From Haplomitrium mnioides (lineage: Eukaryota > Marchantiophyta > Haplomitriopsida > Calobryales), in the NCBI GenBank assembly GCA_049999725.1, contig JBNGIS010033702.1:54553-79863 (forward strand): a DNA stretch of 25,311 nt, written 5' to 3'. Each line of letters begins with the position of its first letter. Within the stretch, counting starts at the first letter, position 1. Made by a program: the position numbers and the translations under genes. The notes below the pieces were generated by a model. The model saw nothing but the letters and a program-made list of their open reading frames with translations. It was not told the DNA's origin and did no database searches. This document shows positions 9,574 to 18,590 of this stretch, piece after piece.

Positions 9574-10239
9574 GACCTGTCCCACATGAGAGGGAGACCA
9601 CAGAAGACAAGGAGTATGACATTGAGTGGTCAGTGGAAGAGGAGTCTGAGGACGATGACACTTACTGACTGAAATTGGTGAGCAACATGACGAGACGTAG
9701 ATTTTGTGAGCGAGACTAAGACGAAAGTGAATCAGTTGGAGACCTCTATATTTGGGGGTTGGGATACAAGGGAATTAGAGTCAGAAGTGGCAATTCTTAG
9801 CTCTGGATCTAACTAAAAAGTGGAGTTAGAAGCATCCACTTCCATCTCTGAAACTGATCTAAAAGGGAAGTCGGTTGCAGTCATCATTCCAGGGGAGGTT
9901 GATCACCAAGGTGAGGCAAGAGAACATGACAAGAAGCCTGTTGCAAGTGACCTAAAGCTCACCCACTTGGAGTCAGACTGTGATTCCACGAACAAGAACA
10001 AAATAGAGGTCATAAAAGCAGAGCAGTACCGAGAGATAAAGGTTCACGATGGGAGGATATTCCAGCTTGGCTTCACCCTAAACAGAGGAGCTGAGAGAAC
10101 TTTCATATAGACCCTGAGGAAAAACAGTGACATATTTGCATGGAGTCAGACGGATCTGAAGGGTGTGCCTAGGGAATTAGGGAAGCATCGAATTTATTTG
10201 GAGGCCAATGCGACCTCCGTAAGACATTGACAATACCAA
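9574..10239 (+). pseudogene. pol: Protease-RT linker of element A
   Basis: Sequence of A resumes after B. The first part reads RPVPHERETTEDKEYDIEW and an acidic run ending at a TGA near 9666. An open stretch at 9820-10110 follows, ending IKVHDGRIFQLGFTLNRGAE. Then comes the segment just before RT, DIFAWSQTDLKGV (about 10132-10170), which matches the conserved IFAW..DM.G motif of plant gypsy pol. There are several stops. Its job is structural, as a linker in the polyprotein. Confidence 0.65.
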
Positions 10240-10990
10240 ATGAACCCACGCTTTTCTCTACTAGTTAAGGATGAGGTGGATAAGCTCCTAGAGGTAGGGT
10301 TTATATATCCTGTTTTGAACAGCGAATGGGTGTCCCTTTTGGTGGTGGTGTCGAAGAAGGCGGGTTTAGACGGGAAACAACAAATTAGGGTTTGCCAAGA
10401 TTTCTGCAAGCTAAATGCGGTCACAAAGAAGGACCACTACCCCCTACCCTTCACTGATGGTGTGCTGGACCTGGTGTCGTGCCAGGAAGTGTACAGTTTA
10501 ATGGATGGGTACTCGAGTTACAATCAGGTGTGGATCCGGGAGGAGGACCAACTAAAAACTACTTTTACAACGGAGTGGGGAGTGTTTGCATTTCGGAGGA
10601 TGCCATTTGGTCTCTACAATGCCGTTGGTACATTCTAGAGATTAATGATGAATATGTTTCACGACAACCTCAGAAAGTTCCTCGAGATCTTCATAGACAA
10701 CTTTGTGGTATATGGCAAGGTGAAAGATCATGAGGAGCATGTTCGGCTCACATTTCAATGCTGCAGAGAAACAAGGTTGTGGCTACACCCTAGAAAGTGT
10801 TTCTTTGTGGTGAGAAAAGGGATCCTACTTCGGCATAAGGACTCCAGTCAGGGAATTGCTGTGGACTAGGAAAAAGTGGCAGTATGGCTAGGTGTAGCAT
10901 TTCCAATGTGCCTGGTGGAGGTGTAGGGATTCCTGGGCTACGTGGGCTACTACCGGAGGTTCATCCCAAAATTTGTCTTAGTTGCCTACC
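10240..10990 (+). pseudogene. pol: Reverse transcriptase of element A, broken
   Basis: Seen in order in one frame: NPRFSLLVKDEVDKLLEVGF, QIRVCQDFCKLNAVTKKDHY, SLMDGYSSYNQV (the palm motif normally written LDG.SGYNQ), FTTEWGVFAFRRMPFGLYNA, and the active-site region at 10690-10704. There the family expects FIDDF and this copy reads FIDNF, so one catalytic Asp is Asn. A TAG at 10636 replaces the Gln expected in TFQR, with the same frame continuing after it. More stops follow from 10867, with the tail resembling LGYVGYYRRFIPKF (about 10932-10970). RT copies element RNA into DNA; this one is inactive on at least two counts. Confidence 0.92.
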
Positions 10991-11001
10991 AATAGACTAA
11001 G

Positions 11002-11495
11002 ATGGTAAAGAGGGGCAGCGATTTTGAGCCAATCGAGCCCAAGAGATCTAGTTTTAATGAGCTCAAAAGGCGATTGGCCAACGCCCCTATCCTAGCACCC
11101 CCAAACTGGTCCAAAGAGTTCTACGTCATGGTGGATGTTTCAGGTTTTTGTTTGGGAGTAGTGCTGAGCCAACTGGATGAGGAAGGAAGGGAAGGGACCA
11201 CCCGATCTACTTTGCCATTAGACTCCTCTTAGCGGTGGAAAAGAATTACTCGTCCACTGATCGTGAGGCATTGGGAATAATCTACTCACTAAAGAAATTC
11301 AGGCATTACTTGCTGCACTACAAGGTGGTGTTCTATACTGATCATGATGCCTTGAAGCACATGGTCAACAAGCTTGATCTGACTGGGAGAGTGGCGAGGT
11401 GGATGTTGCTACTCCAAGAGCTTGATTTTGAAGTACGTGTCAAACCGGAGAAGAAACACCAAAATGTCAATTACTTCTCGAGGATCGAGGGGTAG
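11002..11495 (+). pseudogene. pol: RNase H of element A, frameshifted
   Basis: FYVMVDVSGFCLGVVLSQ gives the first catalytic Asp. A frameshift lies at about 11195-11235. The frame then continues with NYSSTDREALGIIYSLKKF (Glu motif) and VVFYTDHDALKHM (Asp motif), and ends VNYFSRIEG, where ADALSR-like text is usual. Apart from the shift and the stop at 11493 the domain is recognisable along its full length. Confidence 0.9.
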
Positions 11496-12286
11496 CCCAG
11501 TGCGGAGTGAGTTGGGGACACCTTTCATGATGAAGATCTGTTCCACATCAAGGAAGGGAGACCCACAAAATATGGAGACATCATTGAGTTCCTCTTGACG
11601 ACAAAGATTCTTCCAAGGCACACGCTAGAACAAGTGGCGGTTTTTCTCATAAAGGTGAGTCCATTTTTCATGATCAAGGAAATGCTACACAAGCAAGGCA
11701 TGGATGGACATATATGCAGGTGCCTAGAGAAAGACCAGTCCACAGTGGTGATGCGGGCCATACACGAGGAAGAGGCCGGTGGTCATTTTGATGTGGAAAC
11801 CACCATACGGAAAATCGTGAATGCTAAATATTGGTGGCCCATCTTGTATAGGGATGTCCACTTCTTTGTAAGGAGATGTGATGCTTGCCAGCAAACTAGA
11901 AAACCGTCAATAGCATGCCACCATCCCTTAGAGCTGATCATTCCTCTAGCCCCATTTGAGAAGTAGGGGATTGACTTCATTGGGCCTATCACTCTGTCCA
12001 CGAGGCGAGGAAACAGGTATATTTTGCTTTCCACTGATTATGCCACCAAGTGGGTTGAGGCTAGGGCAACCAAGAAGGATGATGCATCGACGATGGCTCG
12101 ATTTCTCTTCGAGCAAATTTTCACCCAATTTGGAGCACCATTGGAGTTGGTGAGTGACCAAGGCACACATTTTGTCAATCAAGTCATTAATGAGCTTACG
12201 GGGAGGTATCTGGTTAAGCACCAGAAAACCACAACCTATCACCCCAAGGCCAATGGGTTAACAGAGAGGGCCAACGGCATTATGGG
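11496..12286 (+). pseudogene. int: Integrase of element A, truncated at the A/C junction
   Basis: The zinc-binding domain has HEEEAGGH and RRCDACQ (about 11763-11893). The catalytic core has DFIGPI (about 11971), SDQGTHF (about 12156) and NGLTERANG (about 12250), with exactly 35 residues between the second Asp and the Glu, the D,D-35-E spacing of retroviral-type integrases. All three catalytic residues are present. Breaks: TGA at about 11508 and TAG at 11964. The frame runs without a stop through 12286 into reversed element C DNA, giving a meaningless fusion tail ending at about 12359. The C-terminal domain is absent. Confidence 0.92.
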
Positions 12287-14140
12287 TAGGTCTTGCTTGG
12301 CCTACTCAATGGCATTTCTGCGATTCACATCTCGTAGGGTCTTCTCCGCCGCTTGCTGAGCTTCGGCCGCCTCCAAGGCTTCCAACTGCTTCTTCACCTC
12401 TTCCTCCTGCTTCGGATAAAATAACTTTAGGTGCTCCCTCCTATAATCCGAGTCCTCCTCAATGGAGAGCAAGTTCGCAAATCTCTCCTTTCTCTGAGCT
12501 TGCTTGGCCTTTCCTTTTTCCTTGGCTCTGGCTGCAGCCCTGGTGGCCACTCTATAGTAGTCCTCCTCCACTGGGGTCTCCACTTTTGGAAACTCTGCCC
12601 CATGCTCCTATGAGGTGGTCACCAAGTTGACTGCTGTCGGCGGAAGTGCCTGCTGGGTTGGGCTAGGAGGCAACTAATGCCTTCTAGAATGGGGGCAATT
12701 ATTGGCAAGATGCTTTTCCTTTTTTGCAACTAGTACAAAGCGGCGGTGGTATGCCATACCCTTGCTTCCAAGGCTCATGACAATTAGGAGAAATGTGGCT
12801 TGGCTGTCCACAGTTCCAACATACCATTACCTTGGTCCGGTTTGGGCCGGTCTCTAACCCTTCTGGCCGTGCATGTCCCCAAGCCGCTGATTGGTCAAGC
12901 ACCATATTGACCGGTCTGTCTGCCATCAGTCGGGGTTGGCTGACCACTTGGTACACAAGTTCAAGTGGTTCGTCCTGTACGTATTCCACCTCCTCATGGT
13001 ACCACTCAGGGGGGTTCTCCCTTACATAGTGGATGGGCGTTCCATCTAGGGGGCATTCTTGGGGGGAGTGCCCATAGGTGCAGCACTTCATGCACCAAAC
13101 ATGCACCCTTTGTGTCAACAATTTTTTCCCCTCAGGCTTCAGGCTTGCAAAATGGATCGACATGGCTTCTAATTTCGCATTGATCTCTTTCATAGGGTCT
13201 TTCACCCCCCTTCTTTTGTTGGTCTCTCCCCCAACGTCCTTATCATGGGACCTGTGAGCCTTCCTCTCTTTGGCCTCCTTATGCTTGTCATGTTTTTTGG
13301 CCCTCTTTTTTCTTTTTTCTCCCCTTCTTCTTCCACCTCCTGTGGGATCTTTCATCCTCTGAGCTCTTGGGGCTGCTCTCACTCTCCAATTCAGACTCTG
13401 AAGAGGAGCTATCATAAGAGCTATCTTCTTGACTAGAACTCTCTGAAGAACTGTCAGACTCATTCCTCCTCTTTGACTTCCTCTTCGAGCTTGCCACCTC
13501 AGCCTTGATATAGGATTGGGCTTCTTCCACTGCTTGCTCCAAGCATGTGGGCTTGGGTCTCCTCACCCAGGCCTCTAGACTTCTGGGTAGGGCGGAAATA
13601 AACTAGGAGGTAAGCATCCCATCCGATGTAGGTGGGTTAATCTTCTTGGCCATCCTTTTGAAACGACGAAGAAACTTTCGTACAGATTCGTGTTTTTCTT
13701 CATCTCTATTTAGCCTATCTTGATCAAGGCCTCAGACTCCCCTCCTATCTTTCTGAACTCCTCCAGGAAGGCCACCTTGAAAGTGTCCCAATTCCTTTTG
13801 GTGGCCTCTGGTAGTGTCTAGTACCAAGGGCCAACCTCTCCTTTTAACACCCCAAGGAGAATGGCCTCCTTGATGAGGTTCTCCCTATTTGCATAGGTTG
13901 TACCCTCGAATTCATCCAACTACTTGTCTGGATCCTCCCTGGTAGATCCCCAGAATGTCTTGTATTTGAATTTGGACCTCTGTGTCACATGCCCCACATT
14001 GGCAATTGGGGTGATGGGTGGTATGGAACAAGAAGCTCTGGCCGCCCTCTGAAAGCTCCTTCCACTTCTGAGTGAGATCCCTCCTTTATCCAACCTGGGC
14101 AACCTCCTTGGCTAATCTTCTTCCACTTCTATTGCTAGGC
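12287..14140 (-). pseudogene. gag: gag of element C (capsid, zinc knuckles, coiled-coil tail), broken
   Basis: Same protein as gag A. On the - strand from about 14140: LRSGRSFQRAARA, FKYKTFWGSTREDPDK, a TAG at 13920-13922, then the capsid core with GEVGPWY and NWDTFKVAFLEEF (about 13760-13850). A Ser-rich acidic segment (13390-13470) and Lys-rich segment (13200-13350) follow. Knuckle 1 is intact at 13053-13094 and knuckle 2 intact at 12780-12821, both CX2CX4HX4C. Knuckle 3 (about 12705-12750) is broken by an extra base in an A-run. The tail with EEEVKKQLEALEAAEAQQAA is at about 12330-12420. An open stretch of 254 codons (12699-13463) covers the knuckles and is the best-preserved part. Stops and shifts elsewhere make it non-functional. 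Confidence 0.86.
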
Positions 14141-14225
14141 TGCTCTCAGAATTCCACACTCTTTTCCCTTGCTCCACTATTTTACTCCACAAATGACTGC
14201 AAGGTTACTTTTCCAGAATTCTTTC

Positions 14226-14244
14226 GTCCCACTGTGATTGTCAA
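14226..14244 (-). promoter_or_regulatory. Probable primer-binding region of element C
   Basis: On the - strand TGACAATCACAGTGGGACG follows the LTR end ACATACA and a six-T run, at the same place as TGGTGATCACAGCAGGACC in A. It has drifted, including at the TGG start. Confidence 0.4.
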
Positions 14245-14249
14245 AAAAA

Positions 14250-15660
14250 TGTATGTTAGCCATGTGGTCGGAGCTTTAACTCTTTTTCAACCGAGTTACC
14301 CCCACTTTAGAGCTGACTAGTGTTTCGGGACCTTTTATGAGAGGGGCTTTGCACCAAATGGACCCCAACTTCTACTTACCAGCTCAGGAGTGTCTGCACA
14401 ACACCCAACAACACCCAAGCAAGATGCTTGCCTGCACACAACTATCGTCACACTTCTCTCTAAGGCCCACAGATGCAAGTCACCCCCCTTCTTCAGGCCT
14501 TAACCTAGAAAAGTGCCACTTGAAGACAGTGGCAGATAGAATAGGGCATCTTTTTCTCGTCTACAATGGCCTCTTGGTGAGTCCTCTCTTGGGAACCTTG
14601 AATGATTCTTGTTTGCCTCACAGTCCTGGCCACTAACCAACAGTTGCTTCAGCAGCCACCTTGCTCATTCACATTCATTTCTCAAGGACACACATGGGTG
14701 GACTGTTATACTACCGAGCCAATTCCGAAATATACTTGAGGAGCCCAGAACTGGACCCAATCACCTTGTGTACAAAAGGGAAACAGGTCCCAGCATCCAA
14801 TTATCACAATACAATGTTGTTAGTCCTGCCTTCCCCTTTCCAGAGTGTTCTCAAGATTTAACAAATGGAATACAGGTACTCTAAATACTAAGAACTCCAC
14901 AGAACTACAAACAGAACACAAATCTAACTAGACACACATAAACATAAAGACACCTATACAGCCCCCTGCCTTGCCAACTTTGCAGGCCTCACTGCGCCTC
15001 AAGAACCAATATTTTCTCCCAATCCTCCTTCAACTCCCATTAGCAACTTCAATTCTCCTCCAATCCTTCATCCACACACTCTCATCTAGATAGTTTTTCA
15101 ACTTCCCTCGCAAGAAGCCTTGAATTTACTTCCTCATGCTCAGAAGAGGATTTCTTTAACTTCCATCTCTGGAAGACAGTCCCCTCGACTGCTGGCCACC
15201 CACTCCACCTTGAGCTTTGAATGGATCTTCTCTGTAGTGCACAGGCACTAACACAGCCACTCCTCTCTTGACTCCACTTGAGAATTCCGACTAGAAACGC
15301 CCCCAAGCGCCCATAGGATTGATGCTCCTGCACAGATAATGCTGAGATGACCCCAAGATCCCCCTTGGCAGCCTCTCATGAATTCAAGACCGAAAGAAAT
15401 CCCTTCAAATTCAAGTGGCGATCCACCTCCAAATGCTGGTCCACCCGCAACGATGAGTCCACTTGGATTGCCTAAGACTCTAGAGCTCCTCACTCAACGA
15501 TTCTCAACGCCCCTCTAGTCCACCTCCACCATCTGGTCCCCTTGCACGAGTCCACTCGCCTCACGTGAATCTTGGTTGGAATGCTCTCACTCTCTCCATC
15601 GCTGCTTCCTCCTCTTCGAGTTTGCTCTCACAACTCAATTTTGCATAAACAACAACCTGC
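14250..15660 (-). repeat. LTR of element C (at least this part)
   Basis: The reverse complement aligns with bases 1-1490, including ACTTGAAnnTGAAGG and GGTCTTGAATTC near 15390-15420 and AGGTTAAGGCCTGAAG near 14500. The inner end is ACATACA (TG at 14250 on the + strand). The long + strand open frames here (14337-14884) are chance frames in LTR DNA. Confidence 0.72.
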
Positions 15661-16250
15661 AGAACTTCGCAGCGATTCCATCCATACACCCCTTGCAGGC
15701 GCGCGTCCCTCCCAACGATTTCTTGATCAAGATCGACCCTCCTATCTTTTCTGGACTTGGCCGTTTTTCTCGTTAGCAACCGCTTCTTGATAAGGTGACA
15801 CCTGGCGGCCAGCCCGAGTTTAACAATCGTTTCTGAAGCTTTCAGGATCGGGAGAAGAGAATTTCAGAGAAGGTTTGGCTGAACCCTGCTTTCGATCTAT
15901 AATGCTCTCAATTGCATATTTTCGACCTAGAATTGCCTCGCCGTTGGACGTATTAGAAAACCCTGTAGCAGCCCACAATTCAATTCCTCCGAAGCAGCAG
16001 TTTGAGCGCAGACCCGACGTTAGTGGTCGGAGAGGTCTTTCCGCAGAGAAATCCGAAGAAATTTGCTTGGAGAGGATTGGATTTGCAGATTAACGCCGCA
16101 GATGGGCTACCCGACGCATCTCGTGGGCTGATTCGTAATTTTTCTCGATTCTCCTCATTGCCATGACTCCTCATTGCCCGCAGACTCCCACAAGCTACCA
16201 GGTTTCCGTAAATGCTCACGGGTTCCTGCAAGCTGCCACGTTTCCGCAAA

Positions 16251-16410
16251 CGCTCACAGGTTCTCGCAATCACTCACGGACTCCCTCAGTCACTCACGAA
16301 TCCCCGCCGTCGCTCACGAACTCCCGCAGTCACTCACAGATCCCCGCTGTCGCTCACGGACTCCCGCAGTCACTCACGGATCCCCGCCATTGCTCATGGA
16401 CCCCCTCAAG
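16251..16410 (+). repeat. 20-bp-period tandem array
   Basis: CTCAC or CTCAT occurs at 16253, 16273, 16293, 16313, 16333, 16353, 16373 and 16393, exactly every 20 bases. Two sub-types alternate, one with GACTCCCGCAGTCA and one with ATCCCCGCCGTCG, so the higher-order period is 40. Related but less regular copies extend left to about 16180. Confidence 0.93.
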
Positions 16411-16446
16411 CCGCCACGTGTCATGGTTGACCTTCTTCCGAGTCGC

Positions 16447-16645
16447 GTCGTCCGACGCCGCCCCGCAAAGGGGGTAGGCGGACCGCCACTTTGACTAGAT
16501 TCCGTAGTTGACCCGTCGCAAACCCAAAGGACCGTTTGGACTACCTCTGAACGCCATGTCATCCGCCATCGCGCTGTCCAATACCGCCCCGCAAAGGGGT
16601 AGGCAGACCGTCACATTGATTGGATTCCGTGGTTGACCCGTTGAC
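16447..16645 (+). repeat. Direct duplication of about 75 bp at 126-bp offset
   Basis: Copy 1 is at 16447-16520 and copy 2 at 16573-16645. Both contain CCGCCCCGCAAAGGGG, GTAGGC(G/A)GACCG and ATTCCGT(A/G)GTTGACCCG. Confidence 0.88.
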
Positions 16646-16889
16646 TCCTTCTCTCTTTCGTGGATGCCACGTCATTCGTAAAACCCTTCTTTTGCCGAGT
16701 AAGAACAGTACCATTGTTGTCGTTTCGGAACCTAATCGCAATAAGAATTGTATGCTCTCGAGGCTCCCTTTGCTTAAGTTGTCCCTCTGCTCAATATAAG
16801 AATTATAGCGGACTCCACGTCGCTCCGGTCAAACTTTCAATGTCGCCCGTACTCCTTCAAACTTTCATCCTCGTCATTTCCAGATCTGC

Positions 16890-17225
16890 GATAGGTCTCC
16901 CTTTCGGCTGCTCGGTCCTTGCTTCTTATTCTGGCTGGATCGTTGATTGATCACCTTTTTCCCTTTACTTGCCCTTTCGGTCAGATCGTCGATAGATCGT
17001 CTTTTCGCCATCTTTGATCTTCCTTTGGCCATATCGTCGATGGATCACCATTTCGGCACCACCTGGTTCTCCTTTGGTTGGATCGTTGATAAATTACCTT
17101 TTTGCCATTGGTCGCTCTTCGTCTAGCCGAACTCGTGATTCATCACCCTTTCAGCTTTACTTGTTCTCCTCTAGGTAGACCCGTGATAAATCCCTCTTTC
17201 GACGCTCTTTCCTTAGTCTCTAGTT
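16890..17225 (+). repeat. 48-bp minisatellite, six units
   Basis: The core GATCGTTGATTGATCACC or a variant starts at 16937, 16983, 17031, 17080, 17129 and 17177, i.e. every 46-49 bases, each followed by a CTTTTTC/CTTTCGC segment and a CTTTGGT-like segment. The best-kept units are the first four. The core is partly self-complementary (GATC...GATC). Confidence 0.88.
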
Positions 17226-17238
17226 GGGCTTCTCGACA

Positions 17239-17795
17239 GATCCCCGTTAAGTGGGCTCCCCATGTCGGAAGACAGATCGGAACCCACTTAATTAGGCTCC
17301 CTATTTAGGGAGGCTCAACCCCGTTAAGATCTTCGAGGCCCGCCACTTTCTCGCTAAGGGTCAACAGACTCCCTGGAACCGCCACGTGTCTCTAAATCTC
17401 ATGAAGTACACCGGAGATGCCACATTTTTGCAGCGCTCTACGGACTCCCGCAAACTCCGAAATCGCCAGTTGGCCCTTCTTGCTTAGCATCGCAGTTGTC
17501 TTTCTAAGCAATCCTCCATACCGCAGAATGGTGACAAGTCACCTTTTTGTCAATCGCCGATTTGCTTATCCCCGTTTCGCCCTTACCTTACGACCCGTCA
17601 GACCTCCCTTAGCGGATCCTTGTTAAGTGAGCCCCTCACGTTGGAAGATAGATCGAAACCCGCTTAATTGGGTTCCCTACTTAGAGTGGCGCGACCCCGT
17701 TAAGCTCTTCGGGCCTCTGGGAGCTGCCACGTCGCCTGTTGAATCTCATGAAGCACGTCAGGGACACCACGTTTCCGCAGCGCCCCACGAACTCC
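17239..17795 (+). repeat. Large direct duplication (about 200 bp, offset 347-377 bp)
   Basis: Copy 1 is at 17239-17448 and copy 2 at 17616-17795. Shared blocks in the same order: GTTAAGTG, GGAAGA(C/T)AGATCG, CTTAATT(A/G)GG, CCCCGTTAAG, ATCTCATGAAG and GCAGCGC. Copy 1 has about 30 extra bases near 17345. Confidence 0.85.
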
Positions 17796-18410
17796 TCGGG
17801 CCTTTCTTCCTTCGGGTTGATTCTTCACATAGATCCTCCTCCTCTTGTCTGGTTTTCGCAGTCTACTTCCGATTACGAAGGGCTTCCTTCTCTTCCTGGC
17901 TAAGCGACCCACCGCGGGGCCTCATCCTCCAAATTTTCACAGCTGCCCTCTCTCTATCCTGGTTCACCCACAACATACTCCTTTGTAAGTCGCTCGTTGT
18001 CGCTGGGCAACTCTCCACATTGCTGCGACTTCAGATCTGCTCGCGTAAGGGCCTTTTGCACGTATCCTGACTGTCCTCCCCCTCGATTTCATCTCTTGCA
18101 ATTCTTCTCGTGAATTCCTCCTCACATAATTCCTCTTCGATATTGTTGGCTCCCTCCTTAATGAATTCCTCCACAATTCATCCCCTTCAATTTCTGCCCG
18201 CTTCTGCTCGAATTCTTCTGCGGCTCCATTCTTCTGATCTCTCCTCTCACATTTCTTTGATTTCCTCTTGATCACCCTTGTCAGCCCTGCCTCTGTCACG
18301 ATTTGTTACAAGTCCCTTTGCTCATCCTGCTAGCCTTCTTTATCTGACTCCTCTGGATTCTCTAGTGCTCCCTCTTACATTGCATGATCCATGATATTCA
18401 TTAGGGAAAG

Positions 18411-18474
18411 CAGAAAGGAAAGGAAGAGAAGGGAGAGGAGGGAGAGGAGGGAGAGAAGAAAGGTGGAGGATGGG
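18411..18474 (+). repeat. Purine-only tract (GGGAGAGGA repeats)
   Basis: Sixty-odd bases that are almost all A and G, with three tandem copies of a GGGAGAGGA-like unit in the middle. It separates the repeat-rich block from element D. Confidence 0.9.
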
Positions 18475-18590
18475 ATAACAACAATAAAACAATAAAATAT
18501 AAAAAAACACAACAGGCTAACACAAACTGAAAGAATCAACCAAGCTAGAAGCTTAGAATTTACAAAAAAAATTAAAAAACTCATACACAC

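Larger units (their letters stand above)
1..12286 (+). mobile_element. Element A: decayed Ty3/gypsy LTR retrotransposon, interrupted by B and cut off in integrase
   Basis: The order is LTR, primer-binding region, gag with zinc knuckles, aspartic protease, reverse transcriptase, RNase H, integrase. That is the Ty3/gypsy order; copia elements place integrase before RT. The element is split by element B at 4049-9573. It ends inside the integrase core at about 12286, where an inverted copy of its own gag begins, so its integrase C-terminus, polypurine tract and 3' LTR are missing. Every gene has stops and frameshifts. The 5' edge lies outside the window, because similarity to element C's LTR continues to base 1. 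Family membership rests on motifs read by eye; the clade within gypsy is not determined. Confidence 0.9.
12287..15660 (-). mobile_element. Element C: inverted partial copy of A's family (LTR plus gag)
   Basis: Read on the - strand this is LTR, PBS region, then gag down to the coiled-coil tail, all collinear with bases 1 to about 3455 of element A. It stops at 12287-12290, where A's integrase begins on the other strand, so protease and pol are missing. The right edge is uncertain: A is only available to base 1, which aligns near 15650-15660, and C's LTR may continue further right. Confidence 0.87.
15661..18370. other. Repeat-rich DNA of uncertain identity (outer LTR of C or another element)
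   Basis: No gene found. The stretch is richer in C and G than either flank, pyrimidine-rich on the + strand, and has several internal repeats listed separately. Motifs such as GCCACGT, GTTAAG and ACTCCCGCA recur throughout, which suggests one repetitive unit and not several unrelated ones. Since the alignment of C with A cannot be followed past the window edge, this may be the promoter side of C's LTR, giving an LTR near 4 kb. Confidence 0.4.

Noticed and set aside
14337-14884. Open frames on the + strand of 99 and 91 codons
   Set aside because: They lie in the antisense strand of C's LTR, have no motif, and are not kept in A's LTR.
16163-16494. Three overlapping open frames encoding Ser/His/Pro-rich repeat peptides
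   Set aside because: A 20-base repeat shifts frame every unit, so all three frames give the same peptide words. This is a by-product of the tandem array, not a gene.
16251-17225. Regular repeats considered as a CRISPR array
   Set aside because: The 20-bp and 48-bp units are head-to-tail tandem repeats without unique spacers, and the surroundings are eukaryotic retroelements.
17627-18070. 147-codon + strand frame
   Set aside because: It sits across a duplicated repeat, has low-complexity Ser/Leu content and no start context or known domain.
17964-18299. Charged - strand frame of 111 codons, with a GTGACAGAGGC just upstream that resembles a primer-binding site
   Set aside because: The site differs from TGGTATCAGAGC at several positions, no LTR edge is beside it, and the Lys/Glu-rich peptide does not look like gag.
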